From: an uncultured Oscillospiraceae bacterium
GTDB taxonomy: Bacteria; Bacillota; Clostridia; Oscillospirales; Oscillospiraceae
Length of the DNA: 34,894 nt
Assembly: GCA_944387015.1 (NCBI GenBank)
Contig: CALXDH010000025.1
Span: 1-34,894 of the forward strand
Direction: 5' to 3'
Below the pieces are notes generated by a model. The model saw only the letters and a list, made by a program, of their open reading frames with translations, was not told the DNA's origin and searched no databases. This document shows, in pieces, positions 7,265 through 14,850 of this stretch. Both the position numbers and the translations under genes were made by a program. How positions within the stretch are numbered: position 1 is the first letter of the stretch; each line of letters begins with the position of its first letter.

Positions 7265-8386
7265 ATGGGTCACACTCTTTATCTGCCGGCCTGGAGCATT
7301 GGTCCTGACTGCTACAATGAGGTCTACGACATTGCTCGCCCCTATGGCAAGAAGGCCGCGGTTATCGGCGGCAAAACCGCAATGTCCATTGCGGTTCCCG
7401 AGCTGAAGAAGGCTCTGGAGGGAACGGATCTGGAACTGACGGAGCCCATCTGGTTTGGCGGCGAGGCTTCCTATGAAAACGCTGCCATGCTGGAGGCTAT
7501 GCCTGAGGTCAAGGACGCCGATATGATCTTTGCCATCGGCGGCGGCCGTGCCATGGATACCGCCAAATGCGCTGCCGGCCACCTGAACAAGCCGGTCTTC
7601 GCCTTCCCCACGCTGGCTTCCAACTGCGCCAGCTGCACCACGCTGTGCGTGATGTATTATCCCGACGGTGCCATGAAGGATCTGTACTATCCCAAGCGCT
7701 GCCCCGTACATACCTTTATGAACAGCACCATCATCGCCAATTCTCCCGCAGAGTACATGTGGGCTGGCATCGGCGATTCTCTGGCCAAGGAGTTTGAGTC
7801 CGAGCTGGCTGCCCGCAACGACCTGGCGAACTTCTCCATCCAGCACGCACCTCTCATGGGCGTGGCCGTGGCCCGCAGCTGCACGTCTGCATTTTTGCAC
7901 TTCGGCGTCAAGGCCATGGAGCAGATCCGCAACCATGAGGACGGCTATGAGCTCCAGCAGGTGGCGCTGGCTATCGTGATCACCGCCGGTCTGGTTTCCA
8001 ACCTCACTGTGGAGACCAGCCCCCGGGAGGAGTATTTCTACAATGACTCTCTGGCTCACTGCTTCTACTATGGCTGCACGGTCTGCCCCGGCGCCCACAA
8101 GCACCTGCATGGTGAGGTGGTCTCCCTGGGTATCCTGGTGCTGCTGACGCTGGATAAGCAGTTCGAGACCCGTGATAAGCTCTTCCCCTTCTATCATGCA
8201 ATGGGTCTGCCCATGACCATGGACGCCATTGAGCTGACCAAGGAGGACCTGCCCACTCTGCTCAAGAAGTGCACCTCCATGGCCAACTGGAACTATGTTC
8301 CCACGCCCATCACCGAGGAGCAGTTCACCCAGGCCATTCTGGACACCGATCAGGCTGCCAAGGAGTGGCTGGCTGCCAATCAGTAA
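7265..8386 (+). CDS. GldA/HcxA-like metal-dependent alcohol dehydrogenase
   Basis: 373 residues, an iron-containing (group III) alcohol dehydrogenase of the glycerol dehydrogenase branch. The NAD-binding motif GGGRAMDTAK lies at 92-101. The metal ligands of GldA are all in place: D171 in GIGDSLAK, H265 in DSLAHCF and H282 in LHGEVVS. The family includes glycerol dehydrogenase and the hydroxycarboxylate dehydrogenase HcxA, which interconvert an alcohol or 2-hydroxy acid with the ketone. AAGGAGGA ten bases upstream supports the ATG; an earlier out-of-frame ATG is too close to it. It is divergent from the TRAP operon and probably reduces or oxidises a cleavage product of that pathway, which is inference. 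Confidence 0.88.
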   Translation: MGHTLYLPAWSIGPDCYNEVYDIARPYGKKAAVIGGKTAMSIAVPELKKALEGTDLELTEPIWFGGEASYENAAMLEAMPEVKDADMIFAIGGGRAMDTAKCAAGHLNKPVFAFPTLASNCASCTTLCVMYYPDGAMKDLYYPKRCPVHTFMNSTIIANSPAEYMWAGIGDSLAKEFESELAARNDLANFSIQHAPLMGVAVARSCTSAFLHFGVKAMEQIRNHEDGYELQQVALAIVITAGLVSNLTVETSPREEYFYNDSLAHCFYYGCTVCPGAHKHLHGEVVSLGILVLLTLDKQFETRDKLFPFYHAMGLPMTMDAIELTKEDLPTLLKKCTSMANWNYVPTPITEEQFTQAILDTDQAAKEWLAANQ

Positions 8387-8406
8387 GCAATTTGAAATCC
8401 GTCAGA

Positions 8407-8439
8407 GGACCCGCCGCGGGGATTGCCCGCGGTGGGTCC
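8407..8439 (+). other. Intercistronic stem-loop between the dehydrogenase and SDR genes
   Basis: A 14-bp GC-rich stem (GGACCCGCCGCGGG / CCCGCGGTGGGTCC, one G-U pair) is followed by CAAAAATG, not a T-run. It lies in the 128-base gap between two co-oriented genes, so it more likely sets mRNA stability than stops transcription. Confidence 0.6.
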
Positions 8440-8514
8440 CAAAAATGTAGTTCCGGTCTGCGGAGCGGAACAGTATGAATTCGGGAGAAAACATCCCGAG
8501 GAAAGGACAAGAGC

Positions 8515-9294
8515 ATGAGAGGCATTGAAGGAAAAGTCACGTTGATCACCGGCGGTATCCGGGGTATCGGCAAGGGCATTGCCAAGCGCTTTGTGGAAGA
8601 GGGCGCCCAGGTTATCGTCACCGGCAGCAAGGACGTGGAAAACGCCCGCAAGACGGTGGAGGAGTACAGCAAGCTGGGCAAGATCGAGTCCTACATGGCG
8701 GACCTCAGCGACGCTGCGGCCATCGACAAGATGATCGATGACGTGGTGAAGAAGTACGGCCGGATCGACATCCTGGTCAACAATGCCGGCATCCAGATCC
8801 GGGAGTGGGCCACCGATTTCAAGGTGGAAGATTTTGATAAAGTGCTGGCAGTGAACCTGCGGGCCTATTATCTGGCGTCCCGTGCGGCTGCCCGTTATAT
8901 GAAGGAGCAGGGCGGCGGCAGCATCGTGTGCATTTCCTCCGGCAACTCCGAGCGCTATACCACCCGCCGCTCCGCCTACAACATCTCCAAGGCGGCAGTC
9001 AACGGCCTGGTGGGCACCCTGGGCGTGGAATGGGGCCGCTTCAACGTCCGTATCAACGGCGTGGCTCCCGGCTACGTGATGACGGATATGATCCAGAAGG
9101 GCATCAATGAGGGCATCATCGACATCGACAACATCATGCTGGTGATCCCCATGAAGCGTCTGCTGCAGCCTGAGGAGATCGCCAGCAGCGTGTGCTTCCT
9201 GGCGTCTGACGAGGCCAGCGGCATCACGGGCCAGGTGCTCTTCACCGATGGCGGCTGGAACCGCGCCGGCCTGCCGGAGAAGAAGGATCTGTAA
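8515..9294 (+). CDS. SDR family oxidoreductase (gluconate 5-dehydrogenase/KduD-like)
   Basis: 259 residues. It shows TGGIRGIG, LVNNAG, CISSGN with the catalytic serine, YNISK for the Tyr/Lys pair and a C-terminal FTDGGWN. Beta-strand 2 ends in VTGSKD without the acidic residue seen in the other two SDRs of this locus, so NADP use is possible. Overall it resembles sugar-acid SDRs such as gluconate 5-dehydrogenase and KduD, but that group is broad. GGAAAGGA precedes the ATG. It follows the GldA-like gene, and a bidirectional terminator ends the unit. Confidence 0.9.
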   Translation: MRGIEGKVTLITGGIRGIGKGIAKRFVEEGAQVIVTGSKDVENARKTVEEYSKLGKIESYMADLSDAAAIDKMIDDVVKKYGRIDILVNNAGIQIREWATDFKVEDFDKVLAVNLRAYYLASRAAARYMKEQGGGSIVCISSGNSERYTTRRSAYNISKAAVNGLVGTLGVEWGRFNVRINGVAPGYVMTDMIQKGINEGIIDIDNIMLVIPMKRLLQPEEIASSVCFLASDEASGITGQVLFTDGGWNRAGLPEKKDL

Positions 9295-9341
9295 AACGTT
9301 GTATACATTATAATATATAATGTAAAAACCCAGTAAAAAAG

Positions 9342-9378
9342 GAACGCTGCAAAGCATTGCTTTGCAGCGTTCTTCTTT
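9342..9378. terminator. Bidirectional terminator
   Basis: A perfect 14-bp stem (GAACGCTGCAAAGC / GCTTTGCAGCGTTC) with loop ATT. It is followed by TTCTTTTC on the plus strand and by CTTTTTTAC on the minus strand, so it serves both the SDR gene and the convergent carboxypeptidase gene. Confidence 0.9.
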
Positions 9379-9393
9379 TCTTGTCTGCGTTTG

Positions 9394-10776
9394 TTATCTC
9401 CGGCGGCCCCGGTAACCGCGGCTCCGGCCCCGGCCCACGGAATTGCCGTAACGGTAGCGACGGCGGCCAAAGACCACTTTCCAGATCAGCAGGACCAGCA
9501 GCAACACCACAATAATAATGGCGATGATCCGCACCACGGTGCCGCTGAAAAAGTCCTTCACATTCTGCCAGAAGGTCAACAGCCGGGAGGCCTCCACATC
9601 ATTGTAGGCCAGAAGATCCACGGTGGCATAGATGGTGTCGCCGTAGCTCAGTTCCAGAGTGCCCAGCTTCTGGTCCGCCTTCACCGGCGCCTCCACCGGC
9701 TCTTCAATGGTAAATTTCTGTTCCAGATCCTCCGGCGTCAGACCGTTGGGCAGGAGGATCTCCACATCTTCGCCCACATGGACATTCACATGATCCACCT
9801 TGGACAGGGAGACCGTGACTTCCTTGAGCGGTTCCTCCGCGCTGAGGACGGTCTGATAGGAGAAGTTATCGAAAGCCCAGTTGAAAAGCAGGTTGGTATC
9901 GTAAAAGCTGTATGTACGGATCTCTCCGTCGTCCAGCGTCACCCGGTCGCCGCCCAGCACCACGCTGATGAAGCTCAGGCTTCCCCGGGTGGCGGTGGAG
10001 ACCAGACAGTGTCCGGCGTCGGAGGTGGAGCCGGTCTTGACGCCGTGAGCGTCCTTGTTGATGTAGCCCCGGGAACGCCAGCCGTCAATGAGGTAGTTGG
10101 TGGTGTGGAGCGTCCGGGCCTCGGAGAGGTTGGTGGCAGGGATGGTAACGGAGCCGGTGTCGCAAAAGCGCATAAAATCGCTGTGGGTCATGGCCTCTTT
10201 TGTGATGAGGTAGAGGTCCCAGGCGGAGGTGTAGTGCTGCGGATCGTGGAGACCGGTGGGATTGACGAAGTGGGTGTTCTCACAGCCCAGCTCCTGGGCC
10301 TTGGCGTTCATCTTTTCCACAAAGGTGTCCACATCTCCGGCGACTGCCTCGGCCAGGACGTTGCAGGCCTCATTGGCGGAGACCACCAGCATGCAGTAGA
10401 GGAACTGCTCCACCGTCATGGTCTCTCCCTCCAAAATGCCGGCGGTGCTGCCGTCCTCATCCAGACCGGTGGTCATGGCGGAGTGGGAGGCAGTCAGCTG
10501 TTGGGTCAGGGAGAGCTGTCCGTTATCCACAGCCTCCAGCACCAGCAGGGCTGTCATGATTTTGGTGAGGCTGGCGGGATACATCTCCTCATGCTCATTT
10601 TTGGCATAGACCACGTTGCCGGTATTGGCGTCCACCAGCAGTGCGGCCTTGGAGGAGATGCCGGGGTCCGGAGGAGTTTTGGCCTCTGCTTCCGCTGCGG
10701 CGGACAGAGGGGTGGCAAAGAGGGTAAGGATCAGTGCGCACAGCAAAAAAACCGAGAAAAAGCGTCTTGTTTTCAT
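9394..10776 (-). CDS. dacF: D-alanyl-D-alanine carboxypeptidase (penicillin-binding protein, S11 family)
   Basis: 460 residues from the ATG at 10776, which has AGGAG about seven bases upstream and opens a clear signal peptide. Longer in-frame readings to the right cross the gene's own promoter and are unlikely. The active-site motifs are SLTK (S69, K72), SAN (133-135) and KTG (247-249). A PBP5-type C-terminal beta domain follows. Near the end a membrane helix (VVRIIAIIIVVLLLVLLIW) is followed by an Arg/Tyr/Gly-rich cytoplasmic tail. It trims the terminal D-Ala of peptidoglycan stems on the outer face of the membrane. Related DacF proteins act in spore cortex or vegetative wall maturation; which applies is not shown. 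Confidence 0.92.
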   Translation of the reverse strand: MKTRRFFSVFLLCALILTLFATPLSAAAEAEAKTPPDPGISSKAALLVDANTGNVVYAKNEHEEMYPASLTKIMTALLVLEAVDNGQLSLTQQLTASHSAMTTGLDEDGSTAGILEGETMTVEQFLYCMLVVSANEACNVLAEAVAGDVDTFVEKMNAKAQELGCENTHFVNPTGLHDPQHYTSAWDLYLITKEAMTHSDFMRFCDTGSVTIPATNLSEARTLHTTNYLIDGWRSRGYINKDAHGVKTGSTSDAGHCLVSTATRGSLSFISVVLGGDRVTLDDGEIRTYSFYDTNLLFNWAFDNFSYQTVLSAEEPLKEVTVSLSKVDHVNVHVGEDVEILLPNGLTPEDLEQKFTIEEPVEAPVKADQKLGTLELSYGDTIYATVDLLAYNDVEASRLLTFWQNVKDFFSGTVVRIIAIIIVVLLLVLLIWKVVFGRRRYRYGNSVGRGRSRGYRGRRR

Positions 10777-10860
10777 GTTGTTCTCCTGCAAATTATGATA
10801 TAATCCTGAATATATAGAAAAATCAGCCGGCGCAGTTCGCCGGTGTTCGACATTACTTAT

Positions 10861-10889
10861 AGTATAGCAAACTTTATGCGGGAGTTCAA
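10861..10889 (-). promoter_or_regulatory. Promoter of the carboxypeptidase gene
   Basis: On the minus strand TTGAAC (plus 10884-10889) and TATACT (plus 10861-10866) are exactly 17 bases apart, about 85 bases before the start codon. It overlaps the presumed comEA upstream region, so the divergent genes share control DNA. Confidence 0.75.
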
Positions 10890-10893
10890 CGGG

Positions 10894-11277
10894 GTGAAAC
10901 GAGGAAAAGCAACGAAAACAGAATGGTGCCTGCTGGGATTGACAGCGGCGTTTTTGTGTCTGCTGCTGGTGCTCTCCCATACGGAGCAGATTCCGCTGGA
11001 CCCGGGCGTGGTGGTGGAAACAGAGACAGAGGTACCTCAGGAGGAGGTGGCTCCGCCCTTTGAGCCGGTGGATCTGAACACTGCCGACGAGGCGGAGCTG
11101 GACACGCTTCCCGGGATCGGGGAGGCGTTGGCCGGCCGTATCATTGCGTACCGGGAGGCCAACGGTCCCTTTGAAACCGTGGAGGAATTGCTGGAAGTCA
11201 GCGGGATCGGAGAAAAGAAGCTGGCGGACCTGGACGGATGGATTACGGTCAATGGCACCGGAGATGCGGTGCCTTGA
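10894..11277 (+). CDS. ComEA-like helix-hairpin-helix DNA-binding protein
   Basis: 127 residues from the GTG at 10894, chosen because GGGAG lies nine bases upstream and because starts further left (ATG 10876, GTG 10843) fall in the dacF promoter. It has one N-terminal membrane helix (LLGLTAAFLCLLLVL), an acidic linker, then the ComEA helix-hairpin-helix domain: DLNTADEAELDTLPGIGEAL, GPFETVEELLEVSGIGEKKL. In competent bacteria ComEA binds incoming DNA outside the membrane. The SLBB domain of some ComEA proteins is absent, giving a minimal form. The response regulator gene begins 19 bases later, so they probably share a transcript. Confidence 0.88.
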   Translation: MKRGKATKTEWCLLGLTAAFLCLLLVLSHTEQIPLDPGVVVETETEVPQEEVAPPFEPVDLNTADEAELDTLPGIGEALAGRIIAYREANGPFETVEELLEVSGIGEKKLADLDGWITVNGTGDAVP

Positions 11278-11296
11278 GATAAAGGAGTATTGGACA

Positions 11297-11977
11297 ATGG
11301 CGAAAATCTTGGTAGTGGACGACGAAAAGCTCTTGGTCAAGGGCATGAAGTTCAACCTGGAAAATGAGGGCTATGAGGTGGAATGCGCCTATGATGGAGC
11401 TGCGGCGGTGGAGCTGGCCCGGACTCGGGCTTTCGATCTTTTGATTTTAGACGTGATGATGCCGGAGGTGGACGGCCTGGAGGCGTGTATGCGCATCCGG
11501 GAGTTTTCCAACGTGCCCATCATCATGCTCACCGCCAAAAGCGAGGACGCAGACAAGCTGATGGGCTTTGAGTGCGGAGCGGACGACTATCTCACCAAGC
11601 CCTTCAACATCCTGGAACTCAAGGCCCGGGTCCGGGCGCTGCTGCGGCGGGCTGCAGGGATCCAGCGCAGCCAGGGGGCCATCCTGACGGCGGGGGACCT
11701 GTCCCTCAACACGGAGGAGCGCCTGGCGATCCGGGACGGGAAGAGCGTGGAGCTGACTGCCAAGGAGTACGACCTCATTGAGCTTTTGATGCGCAATCCC
11801 CGGCGGGTGTACAGCCGGGAGAATCTCATGAACGTGGTGTGGGGCTATGCTTACGGCGGAGATTACCGCACGGTGGATGTCCACATCCGCCGCCTGCGGG
11901 AGAAGCTGGAAAAGAACCCGGCAGAGCCGGAACATATCATGACCAAGTGGGGAGTGGGCTACTATTTCAAAGGCTAA
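11297..11977 (+). CDS. OmpR/PhoB-family response regulator
   Basis: 226 residues. The receiver domain comes first, with the acidic pair in VVDDEK, the phospho-accepting D52 in LILDVMMP, a Thr in MLTAKSE and the invariant lysine in LTKPF. A winged-helix DNA-binding domain of the OmpR type follows (ELTAKEYDLIELLM, YRTVDVHIRRLREKL, TKWGVGYYF). The start is the ATG with AAAGGAG nine bases upstream. The kinase gene follows after seven bases, so the two form a cognate pair. The signal and target genes are unknown. Confidence 0.95.
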   Translation: MAKILVVDDEKLLVKGMKFNLENEGYEVECAYDGAAAVELARTRAFDLLILDVMMPEVDGLEACMRIREFSNVPIIMLTAKSEDADKLMGFECGADDYLTKPFNILELKARVRALLRRAAGIQRSQGAILTAGDLSLNTEERLAIRDGKSVELTAKEYDLIELLMRNPRRVYSRENLMNVVWGYAYGGDYRTVDVHIRRLREKLEKNPAEPEHIMTKWGVGYYFKG

Positions 11978-11984
11978 GCACTGG

Positions 11985-13391
11985 ATGTACAGCAGCTTGC
12001 AGGTCAAATTTGGCCTGAGCTACATCCTCATCATCGCGGCGGTGCTGCTGCTGCTCAATACTTACCCGCTGCGGGTGTCCCAGGACCTGGTGTTCCGTTC
12101 CAAGGAGGCCACGCTGGAGAGCAGCGTCTCCGTGATGGTGTACTCCCTCTCGGGGCTGGACCATCTGACGGAGGAGAATGTGGCCCAGGCCATGGCGGTG
12201 GTGGAGGAGACGGGCATGAGCCGGATCCTGGTGACGGACGAGACCGGCCGTGTCCTCTACGATACCCGGGAGACCGGCAGCGCTGTGGGGGAGTATGCCT
12301 TTTACACGGAGATCGTCCAGGCGCTGCTGGGCAGCGACGTCTTTACCAGCACCTATCAAAACGGGGCATTCCGCAGCCGGGCCTCGTCGCCGGTGCTCTA
12401 TCAAAGCCAGGTGATCGGAGCGGTTTACGCCTATGAATATGATACGGAGCAGGCGGCGCTGCTGGAGGGGCTGCAGGCCAATCTCCTGCGGCTTTCCGCA
12501 GTGATCGGCGTGGCGGTGCTGGTGCTGAGCGTGGTGCTCTCCCGGGTGCTGACGCGGAAGATCGGGCAGCTCCTCACCGCCATCCGCCAGGTGCGGGAGG
12601 GCGCGTACAGCCATCGGGCCGAGATCGCGGGCCATGATGAGATCGCCCAGATCGGCCAGGAGTTCAATAGTTTGACGGACCGGCTCCAGACTACGGAAAA
12701 CGCCCGCCGCCGCTTTGTCTCCGACGCTTCTCACGAGCTGAAAACGCCGCTGGCGGCGATCCGGCTGCTGTCGGATTCCATTTTGCAGACCGAACACATG
12801 GACCCGGCCACCACCCGGGAGTTTGTGGCGGACATCGGCGCTGAGGCGGAACGGCTCTCCCGGATCACGGAGGACCTGCTGCGGCTGACCCGGCTGGACA
12901 GCGGCGTGCTGGAAAAGCCCGTTGAGGTGGAGGTGCTGCCGGTGCTGGAGCAGGTGATGCGGATGATGAGCCTGGTGGCCCAGGAAAAGCAGGTGGAGCT
13001 GACCTATACGGCTGAGCCGGGCTGCACGGTTCTGGCCACGCCGGATGAGCTGCATCAGGTCATTTATAACCTGACGGACAATGCGGTGAAATATACCGGT
13101 GCCGGCGGCGCGGTACAGGTCGCCCTTTCCCGCAGGGAGGAAAACGTGATTTTGACGGTGGCGGACAACGGCACCGGCATCCCTGAGGAGGATCTGCCCC
13201 GGATCTTTGAGCGTTTTTATCGGGTGGACAAGGCCCGTTCCCGGGCCGCCGGCGGCACCGGATTGGGCCTTTCCATCGTCAGCGATACGGTGAAGCGCCG
13301 GGGCGGTACCGTGGAAGCGGCCAACCGGCCGGAGGGCGGATCGGTGTTTACGGTCCGCTGGCCTGCGGCGAAGGGAGGAGACGCGGTGTGA
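11985..13391 (+). CDS. Sensor histidine kinase
   Basis: 468 residues. A first membrane helix (about 10-26), an extracytoplasmic sensor region of about 140 residues and a second helix (about 168-190) are followed by a HAMP linker. The dimerisation domain has H250 in SDASHELKTPL, and the ATPase domain shows N (NLTDNAVKY), G1 (VADNGTGIP), F (RIFERFYRVD) and G2 (GGTGLGLSIV) boxes. All catalytic motifs are intact. Its last four bases overlap the start of the GerMN lipoprotein gene, implying translational coupling. The extracytoplasmic part is a natural docking site for that lipoprotein. Confidence 0.95.
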   Translation: MYSSLQVKFGLSYILIIAAVLLLLNTYPLRVSQDLVFRSKEATLESSVSVMVYSLSGLDHLTEENVAQAMAVVEETGMSRILVTDETGRVLYDTRETGSAVGEYAFYTEIVQALLGSDVFTSTYQNGAFRSRASSPVLYQSQVIGAVYAYEYDTEQAALLEGLQANLLRLSAVIGVAVLVLSVVLSRVLTRKIGQLLTAIRQVREGAYSHRAEIAGHDEIAQIGQEFNSLTDRLQTTENARRRFVSDASHELKTPLAAIRLLSDSILQTEHMDPATTREFVADIGAEAERLSRITEDLLRLTRLDSGVLEKPVEVEVLPVLEQVMRMMSLVAQEKQVELTYTAEPGCTVLATPDELHQVIYNLTDNAVKYTGAGGAVQVALSRREENVILTVADNGTGIPEEDLPRIFERFYRVDKARSRAAGGTGLGLSIVSDTVKRRGGTVEAANRPEGGSVFTVRWPAAKGGDAV

Positions 13392-14293
13392 GACGTTTTT
13401 TTGCGCTGCTGCTGTGCGGATTGGTGCTGCTGAGCACCGGCTGTGCTTATGCGGCTGTGTCCTCCCAGCGGGGCGAAGGGGATTATGAACTGTTTTTCCG
13501 GGAAGCAGATCTCACCGGTGTTCCCGGGGGCGATGCGCTGCGCGCGGAGATCATCCATCTGGAAGAAGAGCAGCGCCAGGACCCGCAGGAGGTGGCCAGG
13601 ACACTGCTGACGGCCCTTTTGGAGGGACCCACGGATGAGACCCTGTGCAGCACCATCCCGGCGGGGACGACCCTTTTGTCGCTGGAATTGGATGGCTCCC
13701 TGGCCCGGGTGGATCTGTCCGCGGCGTACCGGAGCCTTTCCGGCATCTCGCTGGCGCTGGCGGATTACTCTATTGCCATGACGCTGACCCAGCTGCGGGA
13801 GATCGCCGCTGTCACCATCACCGTCCGGGGCCAGCAGCTGGCCTATCGGGACAAACAGACCTTCAGCGACCGGGATGTGCTGCTTTCCAGCAATGAAGAT
13901 GTGGTCAGCACAGTGACTGCGGCGCTGTACTTCCCGGATCAGTCCGGAAAACTGGTGCCGGAGGAGCGGACGCTGGATCTCTATGAAGGCGATACGCAGG
14001 CAGATGCCGTAGTCAGGGCACTGGCGGCGGGGCCGCTGGACGAGAGTCTTTCCGATGCTTTGCCGGAGGGATTCCGGGTGCAGTCCATCTGGGTCGAAGA
14101 CGACATCTGCTATGTCAATCTTCCCTCTGCGGCGCTGGAGGCACTGCCGGAGGAACACACGCTGGAGACCGGCCTGGAGGCGCTCAAACGCTCGCTGCTG
14201 TCGCTGGACGCGGTGGAGGCGGTGCGCTTCCTGGTGGACGGCAGCTTTCAGGATACCTACGGAACAGTAGCGCTGCCTACGGCGGCAGAATAA
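13388..14293 (+). CDS. Lipoprotein with two GerMN domains
   Basis: 301 residues from a GTG that overlaps the kinase stop by four bases. The N-terminus is a lipoprotein signal (RRFFALLLCGLVLLSTGC, lipidated C19; the Ser at -3 is slightly unusual). Two GerMN repeats follow. In the first, ARTLLTALLEGP precedes SLARVDLSAAYRSL. In the second, AVVRALAAGP precedes DDICYVNLPSAALEAL. This is the layout of Bacillus subtilis GerM, which works with the SpoIIIA-SpoIIQ channel during sporulation. GerMN is also found in actinobacterial LpqB, a partner of the MtrAB two-component system. The operon position directly after a kinase favours a sensory accessory role; a sporulation role remains possible. Confidence 0.85.
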   Translation: MRRFFALLLCGLVLLSTGCAYAAVSSQRGEGDYELFFREADLTGVPGGDALRAEIIHLEEEQRQDPQEVARTLLTALLEGPTDETLCSTIPAGTTLLSLELDGSLARVDLSAAYRSLSGISLALADYSIAMTLTQLREIAAVTITVRGQQLAYRDKQTFSDRDVLLSSNEDVVSTVTAALYFPDQSGKLVPEERTLDLYEGDTQADAVVRALAAGPLDESLSDALPEGFRVQSIWVEDDICYVNLPSAALEALPEEHTLETGLEALKRSLLSLDAVEAVRFLVDGSFQDTYGTVALPTAAE

Positions 14294-14296
14294 GAG

Positions 14297-14326
14297 ACCG
14301 CCCGGACCTTTTGTCCGGGCGGTTTT
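14297..14326 (+). terminator. Terminator between the GerMN lipoprotein gene and spmB
   Basis: An 11-bp stem (ACCGCCCGGAC / GTCCGGGCGGT) with a five-base loop and a TTTT tail on the plus strand. It also lies directly after the convergent spmB stop and may act weakly for it. Confidence 0.85.
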
Positions 14327-14850
14327 CATGTTCCGCCGAAAAACAGCCGCACCGCCAGCGCAGAGGCGAAAAAGCCGGTGAGGTCTGCGGTGATGGCGGC
14401 GGGAATGGTGTGGCGGGTGCGGATGATCCCTGCCGAGCCGTAATAGACGGCGATGGTGTAAAAGGTAGTCTCCGTGCTGCCCAGCATCACCGCCGCCACC
14501 CGGCCCACAAAGCTGTCCGGTCCATGGGTGGTCATAAGCTCTGTGGCGACTGCCAGGGCCCCGCTGCCGGAAACGGGGCGGATCAGCATCAGCGGGGTGG
14601 CCTCAGGCGGAATGCCCAGCCGTTCCAGGACCGGAGCGCAGAGGCTGGAGAGATCGTCCATAGCGCCGGAGGCCCGGAACATGCTGACAGCGGTGAGAAG
14701 TCCCACCAGCGCGGGGACCACCCGCAGCAAAACCGTCAGCCCCTCCTCCGCACCATGGGTCAGGGCACCGTACACATCTGCACGGTGCCCCAGACCGCAC
14801 ACAGCCACCCCGGCCAGCAAAACCGGGATCACCAGAGAACTCAGGCTCAT
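14326..14850 (-). CDS. spmB: Spore maturation protein B
   Basis: 174 residues from the ATG at 14850, preceded by GGAGG six bases away; this matches the usual SpmB length. It is a membrane protein of the nucleoside-recognition (Gate) family. Landmarks are AEEGLTVLLRVVPALVGLLTAVSMFRASG, LMLIRPVSGSGAL and the conserved GSTETTFYTIAVYYG segment. SpmA and SpmB are needed for proper dehydration of the spore core. It overlaps spmA by four bases (ATGA), so the two are translationally coupled. Presence of the pair argues that the host forms endospores. Confidence 0.94.
   Translation of the reverse strand: MSLSSLVIPVLLAGVAVCGLGHRADVYGALTHGAEEGLTVLLRVVPALVGLLTAVSMFRASGAMDDLSSLCAPVLERLGIPPEATPLMLIRPVSGSGALAVATELMTTHGPDSFVGRVAAVMLGSTETTFYTIAVYYGSAGIIRTRHTIPAAITADLTGFFASALAVRLFFGGT

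Noticed and set aside
10777-11355. 193-residue N-terminal extension of the D,D-carboxypeptidase
   Set aside because: It runs through the gene's own promoter and antisense to comEA. The signal peptide starts at 10776 right after a ribosome binding site.
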